Shown here: one piece after another, positions 1 through 5,576 of the stretch
How positions within the stretch are numbered: the first letter of the stretch is position 1
Layout of the letters: every line of letters starts with the position of its first letter
NCBI GenBank assembly: GCA_947167555.1
Contig: CAMVIO010000101.1
Coordinates: 1 to 7,151 of the forward strand
Source of the DNA: an uncultured Selenomonadales bacterium
GTDB lineage: Bacteria > Bacillota > Negativicutes > Selenomonadales > Selenomonadaceae
Length of the DNA: 7,151 nucleotides
Direction of reading: 5' to 3'
Notes under the pieces: model-generated
What the model was told of the DNA's origin: nothing
Databases searched by the model: none
Seen by the model: only the letters and a program-made list of their open reading frames with translations
Made by a program: the position numbers and the translations under genes

Positions 1-1016
1 CCGTCGCGAAGCAGGCGGGCGAGGACGATGTGCTCGGCTACGATCTGGCTTTCCGCGAAGCGGCGGACGATATCGAAGGAGAAGTTGCCGTTCTTTACGA
101 GGCGTTCGTACCGTTTTTGGGGAACAAGGACTTCGTCGGTGAAGTTGTCGATGTAGGTTTCCGTGGTTTTCTTATAAAAGAAGTCGATGAAATTTGAGTT
201 GCCGTTGACGATCTGGCTGATCTCGCGGAACAGTTCACGCCAGAAGATATCCTGCCTTTCCCGTCGGGCAATCAGGCAGAGCATGCCTCTGTCGTCCGCC
301 ATCCTTCGGACGAAGCCCCGCACAGGCACGCCCTCGAAGGGCGGGACGAGGCGGAAGGCGATGCCGCAGGCGGCAAAGGTCTTTTCCAGATGCATGGGGA
401 TTTCCTCTTCCTCATAGACCATCAAATGCTTGATGGCGGGCAGGCTGTCCCCGAGCTTTTGAATGTCCATGACGGGGGCGGTCCGGGCGTTTTCCGTCAG
501 CCGCACGCACATCTGCCGCCACGCGTGGAACACATAGGGGTCAATGTCGCCCGTGCCTTTGTGGCGGGCGCGGAAGAGCGCGGCATGGGTGATATCCGGG
601 ACGACGCGGAGGTCGCCGACGCCCATGAATTTCCGAAGGGAAAGGATGGCGTCGTCGTCGCTTTTCGGCTCGTGCAGCAACCTGTATCTTTTCAGGTGCG
701 GCATGACGTCCACCAGATGCAGGGGGATTTCCAGCTCGTCGGGATGGATTCCGGCCAGCGCTTTTTGCTCGAAGCGGTATTCGTCGTATTGGGCCTGCAT
801 GTCTATCCACTGCTGCATGGAAAGGCCTACCGCGTATTCCAGCCGCCTGGCGAAGGTGAATGAGATATCCTTTGCCCCGTGGATGACCATTTCAATGTAT
901 TTCTCGGAGACGCCGGTGCGAAGCGAAAGTTCCTTGCGCGTCATGCCCACCATATCGAGTATGGCTGCGAGCCGTTTGCCCGGATGCCTCGGTTCGGAGT
1001 TCACGTCGTCGTTCAC
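1..1016 (-). CDS. XRE/HigA-like regulator with degenerate ImmA/IrrE domain (partial, 3' end missing)
   Basis: Reading the minus strand from a GTG at 1016-1014 gives 338 codons without a stop, running off the left edge. AGGAGG lies 8 bases before the GTG, which fixes this start. Residues about 14-69 form a HigA-type helix-turn-helix (PGKRLAAILDMVGMTRKELS...GVSEKYIEMVIHGAKDIS). Residues about 215-295 match the fold of an ImmA/IrrE metallopeptidase domain, ending in the usual family tail (DNFTDEVLVPQKRYERLV, then VRRFAESQIVAEHIVLARL). That tail suggests only a few tens of residues are missing. The family normally has HELGH here, but this protein has REISQ at residues 264-268. Both zinc-ligand histidines are gone, so it is probably not a peptidase. 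Proteins of this build act as antitoxin-like or stress transcription regulators, often next to a HigB/RelE toxin. No toxin gene lies upstream; the downstream side is outside the window. Probably a DNA-binding regulator; the target is unknown. Confidence 0.85.
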   Translation of the reverse strand, partial: MNDDVNSEPRHPGKRLAAILDMVGMTRKELSLRTGVSEKYIEMVIHGAKDISFTFARRLEYAVGLSMQQWIDMQAQYDEYRFEQKALAGIHPDELEIPLHLVDVMPHLKRYRLLHEPKSDDDAILSLRKFMGVGDLRVVPDITHAALFRARHKGTGDIDPYVFHAWRQMCVRLTENARTAPVMDIQKLGDSLPAIKHLMVYEEEEIPMHLEKTFAACGIAFRLVPPFEGVPVRGFVRRMADDRGMLCLIARRERQDIFWRELFREISQIVNGNSNFIDFFYKKTTETYIDNFTDEVLVPQKRYERLVKNGNFSFDIVRRFAESQIVAEHIVLARLLRD

Positions 1017-1056
1017 CGTCTGCGCCTCCTTTTCATCAAATTTCGTCAACGCTTTT

Positions 1057-1084
1057 ATTGTATAGGAAATGTTTTGTTTGTCAA
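1057..1084 (-). promoter_or_regulatory. Sigma-70-type promoter of the XRE-ImmA gene
   Basis: On the minus strand a perfect -35 box TTGACA (1084-1079) is followed after 16 bases by TACAAT (1062-1057). Transcription would begin near 1050, leaving a leader of about 35 bases before the GTG start. No clear operator palindrome for self-regulation is visible. Confidence 0.7.
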
Positions 1085-1098
1085 GAATGTGGAAACAG

Positions 1099-1127
1099 TT
1101 GCGTTGCGGCGGGAAAAATAGTATTAT
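1099..1127 (+). promoter_or_regulatory. Candidate promoter of the mlaEFD operon
   Basis: TTGCGT (1099-1104) is followed after 17 bases by TATTAT (1122-1127). An alternative reading is TTGCGG (1104-1109), 15 bases, TATAAA (1125-1130). Transcription would start around 1134. It lies only about 15 bases from the -35 box of the opposite-facing regulator promoter, so the two may compete or share regulation. Confidence 0.5.
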
Positions 1128-1186
1128 AAAGATTGGATATCAAAAACGGGGCGCGTCGCGTCTTGTTTTCGTTGAGGGGTAGGCGC

Positions 1187-1960
1187 ATGGTGAACCGCTT
1201 TTTTGGGAGCGTCGGTCGGTTCGTGATCCGATGGCTGCAATATATCGGGGAAGTCGTGATGCTGCTGGCGGAGACCATCAAGCAGCTCAAGCGGCCGCCC
1301 CGTATGCGTCATGTCTTTTGGCAGATGGCGCATCTCGGCGCGGACTCCCTGCCCATCGTGGGGCTGACACTGCTCTTTACCGGCATGGTCATGACGCTCC
1401 AGATCGCCCACGAGTTTATCCGCTTCGGCGCGCAGTCGACCATCGGCGGCGTCATTACCATCGCCATCGGCAGGGAGCTGGGGCCGGTGCTGGTCGGCGT
1501 CGTGGCGGCGGGTCGCGTCGGCTCGGCTATCACGGCGGAAATCAGCACGATGAAGGTTACGGAACAGATTGACGCGCTGCGGGTCATGGCGACAAGCCCC
1601 ATCGGGTACCTGATCGTGCCGCGGATGATTGCCTGCATGGCCATGGTGCCGATGCTGACGGTTTTCGGCGACGTGATCGGCATCATGGGCGGCTGGCTGA
1701 TTGCCACGGGCTGGTCGGGGATTTCCACATATCTGTATTGGAACTCGATCTCGACCTTCGCGGTGGTCCACGATATTACCGGCGGGCTGGTCAAGGCGGT
1801 GGTGTTCGGCATGTTCATCGCGGTGCTCGGTTGCTATTGCGGACTGAAAGCGCCCGCGGGGGCGGAAGGCGTCGGTATCGCTACGACGCGCTCGGTGGTC
1901 AGCGCGATTATCGTCATTTTCATCATGAATTGTTTTCTTTCGTTGATTCTGTATAAATAA
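1187..1960 (+). CDS. mlaE: MlaE-family ABC transporter permease
   Basis: A 257-residue inner-membrane permease of the MlaE (YrbE/Ttg2B) family, which with MlaF powers phospholipid movement between inner and outer membranes. The family signature runs from about residue 96 to 135: RELGPVL, then AGRVGSAITAEISTMKVTEQIDAL. Hydrophobic membrane segments lie at about 53-75, 84-106, 143-170 and 202-222, with a last one at 236-255. The C-terminal GLKAPAGAEGVGIATTRSVV is also typical. ATG at 1187 was chosen because GAGGGG lies 7 bases upstream. An in-frame TTG at 1133 would add 18 basic residues, but it has no clear ribosome site and sits at the predicted transcription start. First gene of a three-gene operon; mlaF begins 9 bases after its stop. 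Confidence 0.93.
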   Translation: MVNRFFGSVGRFVIRWLQYIGEVVMLLAETIKQLKRPPRMRHVFWQMAHLGADSLPIVGLTLLFTGMVMTLQIAHEFIRFGAQSTIGGVITIAIGRELGPVLVGVVAAGRVGSAITAEISTMKVTEQIDALRVMATSPIGYLIVPRMIACMAMVPMLTVFGDVIGIMGGWLIATGWSGISTYLYWNSISTFAVVHDITGGLVKAVVFGMFIAVLGCYCGLKAPAGAEGVGIATTRSVVSAIIVIFIMNCFLSLILYK

Positions 1961-1969
1961 GGAAGTCCT

Positions 1970-2704
1970 ATGATTGAAATAAAGCAGGTGGACAAATCCT
2001 TCGGGGATAAACAGGTGCTGAAGAACGTCAGCCTCCGGGTGGAGGACGGCGAGACGATGGCGCTGATCGGCGGCTCCGGCTCGGGCAAGAGCACGATGCT
2101 CCGGCTGATGATCGGTCTTGACCGTCCGACGGCGGGCGAGATCTGGATCGACGGCACGGAGATCACGCAGCTTTCCGAGGAGGAGCTGGACGAGGTGCGG
2201 CTCTCGATGGGCATGGTGTTCCAGTATTCGGCCCTGTTCGATTCGATGACCGTCAGGGACAACGTGGCATTCGGTCTTCGGGAACACACCGATTATGATG
2301 AGGAAGAAATACAGGAAATCGTTCGCGAGAAGCTGTCGCTTGTCGGGTTGCCCGGTTCGGAGGACATGATGCCCGGCGAGCTTTCGGGCGGCATGAAGAA
2401 GCGGGTGGGCCTCGCCAGGGCGCTGGCGTTCGGTCCGTCGATCATTTTCTACGACGAGCCGGATTCGGGACTCGATCCCGTGATGACGCGGAAAATTGAC
2501 GACCTGATTATTGAAACGCAGAAAAAACTCGGCGTCACATCCATCGTCGTGACCCATGACATGGAAAGCGCTTGCCTTGTGGCGGACCGTATCGCGATGC
2601 TGTATCAGGGCGAGATCATCGCGATGGAAAAGACGGAGGATTTTCGGCGGCTGAAAGACCCGCGCATCCGGGAATTTCTCGGAAGCTTTGCAATAGATTC
2701 GTAA
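1970..2704 (+). CDS. mlaF: MlaF-family ABC transporter ATP-binding protein
   Basis: A 244-residue cytoplasmic ATPase that drives the MlaE permease. All ABC motifs are present: Walker A GGSGSGKST at 34-42, Q-loop Gln85, signature LSGGMKKR at 138-145 (the MlaF/Mkl-type form), Walker B IIFYDEP at 158-164, D-loop SGLDP at 166-170 and switch His196. Length is normal for the family (about 240-270), slightly short at the C-terminus. A GGAAG ribosome site directly follows the mlaE stop codon, so translation is probably coupled. The gene for the STAS-domain partner MlaB known from proteobacteria is not in this operon. Confidence 0.95.
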   Translation: MIEIKQVDKSFGDKQVLKNVSLRVEDGETMALIGGSGSGKSTMLRLMIGLDRPTAGEIWIDGTEITQLSEEELDEVRLSMGMVFQYSALFDSMTVRDNVAFGLREHTDYDEEEIQEIVREKLSLVGLPGSEDMMPGELSGGMKKRVGLARALAFGPSIIFYDEPDSGLDPVMTRKIDDLIIETQKKLGVTSIVVTHDMESACLVADRIAMLYQGEIIAMEKTEDFRRLKDPRIREFLGSFAIDS

Positions 2705-2727
2705 ACCAAAGGATGAGGAGGAAAGGC

Positions 2728-4002
2728 ATGTCAAATGAAGTTAAGGTAGGCGCGTTTACCGTATGCGGCCTGGCACTTTTGGCGGCCATGCTGATCGGGC
2801 TTTCCGGCGTCAGTTTTTTCGGGCCCAGTCAGTATACGCTCTACGCGACGTTCCCCGAAGTCATCGGGTTGAATCCGGCGGCGGAAGTCCGCTTTGCGGG
2901 CGTGCCCGCCGGCAAGGTGCTGAACGTTGAGGCTGAGGGTATGCATGTCCTCGTCACCATGGCGGTCAACAAGGATATCCGCATTCCCCACGCGTCGAAA
3001 ATCACGGTCAGCGCCAGCGGCTTTCTCGGGGAAAAATACGTCAACATCCTGCCCGCAAGGGACACCGGCGTCTATCTCGAACCCGACGACCGCGTGGCCG
3101 GGACGCCGGAGGAAAGCATGGATACGATGATGGCAAAAATGACGGTGCTGATCGAGCAGGCGCATGAAATGATGAACGGGATCAACTCTGTCATCAACAA
3201 CCCTGACTTGAACTCGTCCCTGATTGCCACGGTGGTGAACCTCAAAGACATCACAGGCAACGTGCGCGATATGACCGGGGCTTTTTCCCGCATGGCTGCG
3301 CACAATGAGGGAGAGATCAACCGCATGGTCCACGGCCTTTCCGTGCTGTCGGTGAGTCTTGCGGGAGCGGCGCAGGAAGTCGAGGTCATGGTCAAAGACT
3401 TCTCCGGCGACGGCGAAGCGGCGGCAAATCTTCGCGCGACGGTGGCGAACATCGCGACCACCAGCGCGCGTATCGACAATATGGCGAAAAGCCTCGAGGG
3501 CGTCGTGACGGATCCTCAGACCGCAGAGGATCTGAAAGCGGTACTGCACAACACAAGGGGCGTCACGGAAAAAGCGGACAAGATGATGAGCGGGCTCGGC
3601 GGCGGCGCGATCACGCCCGGGGTGGAAGTCATGTACAGCGGGCAGGAGAGCAATTGGCGCGCGAATTTCGACGTGACCGCGAATCTGTCGGATAAGAATC
3701 TGTTCAAGATCGGCGTCAACGACATTGGCGAAGGCAATCGCTTCAACCTGCAGGCGGGCCAGAAAATGGGCGCGTTGACGGCAAGGGCCGGAATCATCGA
3801 CGGCGAGGTCGGGCTCGGTCTTGACGCCGACGCGGGAAAATACTTCAGGTTTTCCCTCGACGCCTACGACCTGAACAATATCCGCCTGCGCCCCAGGGCC
3901 AGCGTCCGCTTCGGGAAAGGCACCTACCTTTTCGGGCAAGTGGACGACATAAATGACGGCGATCGAAGGGCAACCTATGTCGGCGTTCGGCAGGAGTTTT
4001 GA
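2728..4002 (+). CDS. mlaD: MlaD/MCE-domain phospholipid transport protein with C-terminal beta-barrel-like domain
   Basis: A 424-residue protein anchored in the inner membrane and projecting outward. Residues about 8-30 form one membrane helix (signal anchor). Residues 35-112 are the MCE/MlaD domain (YATFPEVIGLNPAAEVRFAGVPAGKV, then SASGFLGEKYVNILPA). Residues about 128-290 are predicted long helices. Residues about 296-424 alternate polar and hydrophobic residues in roughly ten short strands ending in RQEF, with the terminal Phe expected of outer-membrane beta-barrels. Proteobacterial MlaD is about 180 residues and lacks the last two parts. Similar MlaD-barrel fusions are known in Veillonella, where they are thought to bridge the envelope without MlaC. 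The ATG at 2728 follows GAGGAGGAAAGGC. Longer in-frame starts (2572, 2713) overlap mlaF or lack a good ribosome site. The gap from mlaF is 23 bases. MCE domain certain; barrel inferred from residue pattern. Confidence 0.92.
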   Translation: MSNEVKVGAFTVCGLALLAAMLIGLSGVSFFGPSQYTLYATFPEVIGLNPAAEVRFAGVPAGKVLNVEAEGMHVLVTMAVNKDIRIPHASKITVSASGFLGEKYVNILPARDTGVYLEPDDRVAGTPEESMDTMMAKMTVLIEQAHEMMNGINSVINNPDLNSSLIATVVNLKDITGNVRDMTGAFSRMAAHNEGEINRMVHGLSVLSVSLAGAAQEVEVMVKDFSGDGEAAANLRATVANIATTSARIDNMAKSLEGVVTDPQTAEDLKAVLHNTRGVTEKADKMMSGLGGGAITPGVEVMYSGQESNWRANFDVTANLSDKNLFKIGVNDIGEGNRFNLQAGQKMGALTARAGIIDGEVGLGLDADAGKYFRFSLDAYDLNNIRLRPRASVRFGKGTYLFGQVDDINDGDRRATYVGVRQEF

Positions 4003-4006
4003 TACT

Positions 4007-4042
4007 AGTCTCAGTTAAGATTTTTAAATCTTTACTGAGACT
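4007..4042. repeat. 17-bp near-perfect inverted repeat just after mlaD
   Basis: AGTCTCAGTTAAGATTT (4007-4023) and AAATCTTTACTGAGACT (4026-4042) pair over 17 positions with one mismatch and a 2-base loop. It begins 4 bases after the mlaD stop. There is no T-run behind it, so it is not a classical intrinsic terminator. It could protect the mRNA 3' end, assist termination, or be a mobile-repeat remnant. Confidence 0.75.
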
Positions 4043-4054
4043 GTATAGCAGGCG

Positions 4055-4096
4055 TATCTCGGTTCAAAATTTGATTTTAAATTTAGGCCCGAGATA
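4055..4096. repeat. Second inverted repeat (8-bp stem, AT-rich loop)
   Basis: TATCTCGG (4055-4062) pairs perfectly with CCGAGATA (4089-4096). The 26-base loop is AT-rich and contains two AAATTT blocks that can also pair. No T-run follows. It lies between the mlaD-proximal repeat and the strong terminator, forming a row of three hairpins. Confidence 0.55.
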
Positions 4097-4123
4097 AGTA
4101 TGAGTGACAAGGAACAAGGAATC

Positions 4124-4162
4124 AAAAAAGCTGACTGCACATTGTTGCGAGTCAGCTTTTTT
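4124..4162. terminator. Bidirectional intrinsic terminator between convergent genes
   Basis: AAAAAAGCTGACT (4124-4136) and AGTCAGCTTTTTT (4150-4162) form a perfect 13-bp stem with a 13-base loop and T-runs on both strands. It lies 27 bases past the stop of the minus-strand exported-protein gene and 121 bases past mlaD, so it can end transcription from both sides. Confidence 0.88.
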
Positions 4163-4189
4163 ATGAGTTTCTTGATCTTGTATTGAGTT

Positions 4190-4648
4190 TTACCGGACCA
4201 GACTGTTTCTGCTGCCGTCCTCACTGGGTTGCTCGTACATGCCGCGGCGGACTTGGGTGTCGCTGCCGCCTTCCTGCTCGTACATGCCGCGACGCACATC
4301 ATATGCGTATTCGCGTTTTTCGTGTTGCTCCTTTTGTGTTTCCTTTTGCTCGCCGACCGTCGCTTCCGCTTGGGTTTCCTCGCGGCGTTCCTCGGCTTTG
4401 CGCTTATCCTCGTCCTCGCGGCGCTGCTCTTCACGCGCTGCCTGGTGTTCCTTGTCGGCGTACTGGCCGAGGGGGACATGCTCGTCGCTGCCGCCCTCTT
4501 GCTCGTACATGCCGCGGCGCACATCGTACCGCTCTCCGTCACGCGAGAAGGCGGGATCTGCGTGAACCGCGAAAAGCGGCGCGCCTACGACTGCCGCGCC
4601 CAGCACGGCGGCGAAAATACGACGGTTCCATTTCTTTGCCAATTTCAT
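4190..4648 (-). CDS. Exported hydrophilic protein with YDVRRGMYEQEGGSD repeats, unknown function
   Basis: A 152-residue protein, not recognised. Residues 1-30 are a clear signal peptide: basic start MKLAKKWNRR, hydrophobic core IFAAVLGAAVVGAPLF, likely cut after VHA at residue 30. The mature part has about 122 residues, very hydrophilic with no cysteine. YDVRRGMYEQEGGSD occurs at 41-55 and again identically at 116-130; a third shortened copy, VRRGMYEQ, is at 133-140. Between them residues 61-115 are rich in Glu, Lys, Arg and Gln (EEQRREDEDKRKAEERREE), probably helical or disordered. No catalytic motif, lipobox or membrane anchor is visible. The ATG follows AAGAAGGG at good spacing, behind a strong -10 box, and a terminator follows the stop, so this is a complete single-gene unit. 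Likely periplasmic or envelope-associated; the repeats suggest a binding or structural role, but that is a guess. Confidence 0.78.
   Translation of the reverse strand: MKLAKKWNRRIFAAVLGAAVVGAPLFAVHADPAFSRDGERYDVRRGMYEQEGGSDEHVPLGQYADKEHQAAREEQRREDEDKRKAEERREETQAEATVGEQKETQKEQHEKREYAYDVRRGMYEQEGGSDTQVRRGMYEQPSEDGSRNSLVR
4229..4528 (-). repeat. Three in-frame coding repeats in the exported-protein gene
   Basis: Two 45-base units (4484-4528 and 4259-4303) match at 41 of 45 positions, and all four differences are silent. A third, 24-base partial unit (4229-4252) matches the first at 23 of 24 positions, also with a silent difference. The peptide is thus conserved more strictly than the DNA. Confidence 0.85.
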
Positions 4649-4685
4649 TGAAAACCCTTCTTTCCTGATTAAAATCTCTTTCTAT

Positions 4686-4714
4686 ATTATAGCATACGGC
4701 GCACGGAATAGAGA
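4686..4714 (-). promoter_or_regulatory. Extended -10 promoter of the exported-protein gene
   Basis: On the minus strand TGC-TATAAT (4694-4686) is a consensus extended -10 element. The expected -35 position (near 4714-4709, TCTCTA) is poor, as is common for extended -10 promoters. AT-rich DNA at 4711-4745 may act as an UP element. The leader is about 30 bases long. Confidence 0.65.
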
Positions 4715-4749
4715 AAAATTTTTTCGTGAGATGAAAAAAGAAAAAGTTC

Positions 4750-4778
4750 TTGTTATTTGGACGGAATTTTCTTATAAT
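4750..4778 (+). promoter_or_regulatory. Sigma-70-type promoter of rubrerythrin
   Basis: TTGTTA (4750-4755), 17 bases, then a perfect TATAAT (4773-4778). Transcription should start near 4785, giving a leader of about 98 bases. The -10 box lies within TTATAAT (4772-4778), one perfect half of a PerR-type operator; the other half is weak (see findings). Confidence 0.75.
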
Positions 4779-4795
4779 ATCTATGAAGCGTTTTG

Positions 4796-4860
4796 GAAAT
4801 CGCTGACCAGGCCGAGAGGGTTTGTGCAGCGGTTTCTTTGTCCCGGCGGGGGGTCGGGAC
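4796..4860 (+). promoter_or_regulatory. Two-hairpin 5' leader of rubrerythrin mRNA
   Basis: Hairpin 1 pairs GAAATCGCTG (4796-4805) with CAGCGGTTTC (4827-4836), 10 bp with one G-U pair and a 21-base loop. Hairpin 2 pairs GTCCCG (4840-4845) with CGGGAC (4855-4860) around a G-rich loop, GCGGGGGGT. The ribosome site AAAGGAGAG follows closely. No T-run follows, so they are not terminators. No known riboswitch class is recognised. Confidence 0.5.
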
Positions 4861-4882
4861 AGGAGAGAAAGGAGAGAAACGC

Positions 4883-5416
4883 ATGGAACTGAAAGGCTCG
4901 AAAACCGAAAAAAATCTCTGGGCGGCATTCGCCGGGGAGTCGCAGGCGCGCAACAAGTACACCTATTACGCGTCGAAGGCGAAAAAGGACGGCTATGAGC
5001 AGATTTCGCGCATCTTCGAGGAGACGGCGGGCAACGAGAAGGAGCACGCGAAAATCTGGTTCAAGCTCGTCGAGGGCATCGGCGACACGAAGGACAACCT
5101 GAAAGCTGCTGCGGCGGGCGAGCACGACGAGTGGACCAGCATGTATCCCGAGTTCGCGAAGGTCGCGAAAGAGGAAGGCTTCACGAAGATCGCCATGCTG
5201 TTTGAGAAGGTCGCCGAGATCGAGAAGGAGCATGAGACGCGCTACAACATGCTTCTGGCGAACATCGAGCAGGACAAGGTGTTCAAGAAGAGCGACAAGA
5301 TCATCTGGCAGTGCCTGAACTGTGGCTATGTCTGCGAGGCGAAAGAGGCCCCGGAGAAGTGCCCGGTCTGCGAGCATCCGAAAGCTTACTTCCAGCAGGT
5401 TGCGAAAAATTATTGA
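4883..5416 (+). CDS. rbr: Rubrerythrin (non-haem di-iron peroxidase)
   Basis: A 177-residue cytoplasmic protein that reduces hydrogen peroxide at a di-iron centre, with electrons supplied through its own rubredoxin domain. The N-terminal ferritin-like four-helix bundle (1-135) carries the expected iron ligands: Glu19 (in AGES), Glu52 and His55 (EKEH), Glu80 and Glu83 (GEHDEW), Glu114 and His117 (EKEH). The C-terminal rubredoxin-like domain (138-177) binds iron through Cys144-x-x-Cys147 and Cys160-x-x-Cys163. Length and domain order fit classical rubrerythrin. The ATG at 4883 follows AAAGGAGAG and matches the usual N-terminus (MELKGSKTEKNL). An in-frame ATG at 4793 lies within the structured leader and lacks a ribosome site. 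It stands alone between its own promoter and terminator. Such genes are often controlled by PerR in anaerobic Firmicutes. Confidence 0.97.
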   Translation: MELKGSKTEKNLWAAFAGESQARNKYTYYASKAKKDGYEQISRIFEETAGNEKEHAKIWFKLVEGIGDTKDNLKAAAAGEHDEWTSMYPEFAKVAKEEGFTKIAMLFEKVAEIEKEHETRYNMLLANIEQDKVFKKSDKIIWQCLNCGYVCEAKEAPEKCPVCEHPKAYFQQVAKNY

Positions 5417-5428
5417 TGTGGACAAACG

Positions 5429-5461
5429 ATTCCGCGCGGGGGTTTCCCGCGCGGAATTTTT
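5429..5461 (+). terminator. Intrinsic terminator of rubrerythrin
   Basis: ATTCCGCGCGGG (5429-5440) and CCCGCGCGGAAT (5446-5457) form a perfect 12-bp GC-rich stem with a 5-base loop, followed by TTTTT (5457-5461). It starts 12 bases after the rubrerythrin stop and isolates it from lpxB. Confidence 0.93.
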
Positions 5462-5511
5462 GATTTCCCGCCGATATTCATTTGAGTCGTGTATTCTTTT
5501 CGTGGTTTTTG

Positions 5512-5541
5512 TTGAAGAGGATATCGATTCTGTGATAAAAT
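5512..5541 (+). promoter_or_regulatory. Candidate promoter of lpxB-msbA
   Basis: TTGAAG (5512-5517), 18 bases, then TAAAAT (5536-5541) preceded by TGA, an extended -10. Transcription would start near 5548, about 30 bases before the lpxB start. The strong terminator just upstream makes a separate promoter necessary. Confidence 0.6.
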
Positions 5542-5576
5542 ACAACGATGAGTAAGTTTCGGGAGGAGGTGCGCCG

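Noticed and set aside
390..1065. Plus-strand open frames at 390-863 and 544-1065
   Set aside because: The minus-strand XRE-ImmA frame here is continuous, has a promoter and ribosome site, and matches a known family; the plus-strand proteins do not.
1124..2734. A 536-codon open frame on the minus strand opposite mlaE and mlaF
   Set aside because: It lies antisense to two clear ABC transporter genes, its protein is rich in His, Arg, Asp and Pro without any recognisable domain, and it arises from the strong GC bias at third codon positions.
2731..3939. A 402-codon open frame on the minus strand opposite mlaD
   Set aside because: Antisense shadow of a well-supported MCE gene; composition is His/Arg/Val-rich with no family resemblance.
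4229..4528. Spaced repeats that might suggest a CRISPR array
   Set aside because: The three units are unevenly spaced, in frame, and encode identical peptides inside a signal-peptide gene; no cas genes are near.
4024..4542. A minus-strand open frame (172 codons) overlapping the exported-protein gene in another frame
   Set aside because: It reads through the strong terminator at 4124-4162 and lacks a signal peptide; the 4190-4648 frame has signal peptide, ribosome site, promoter and in-frame repeats.
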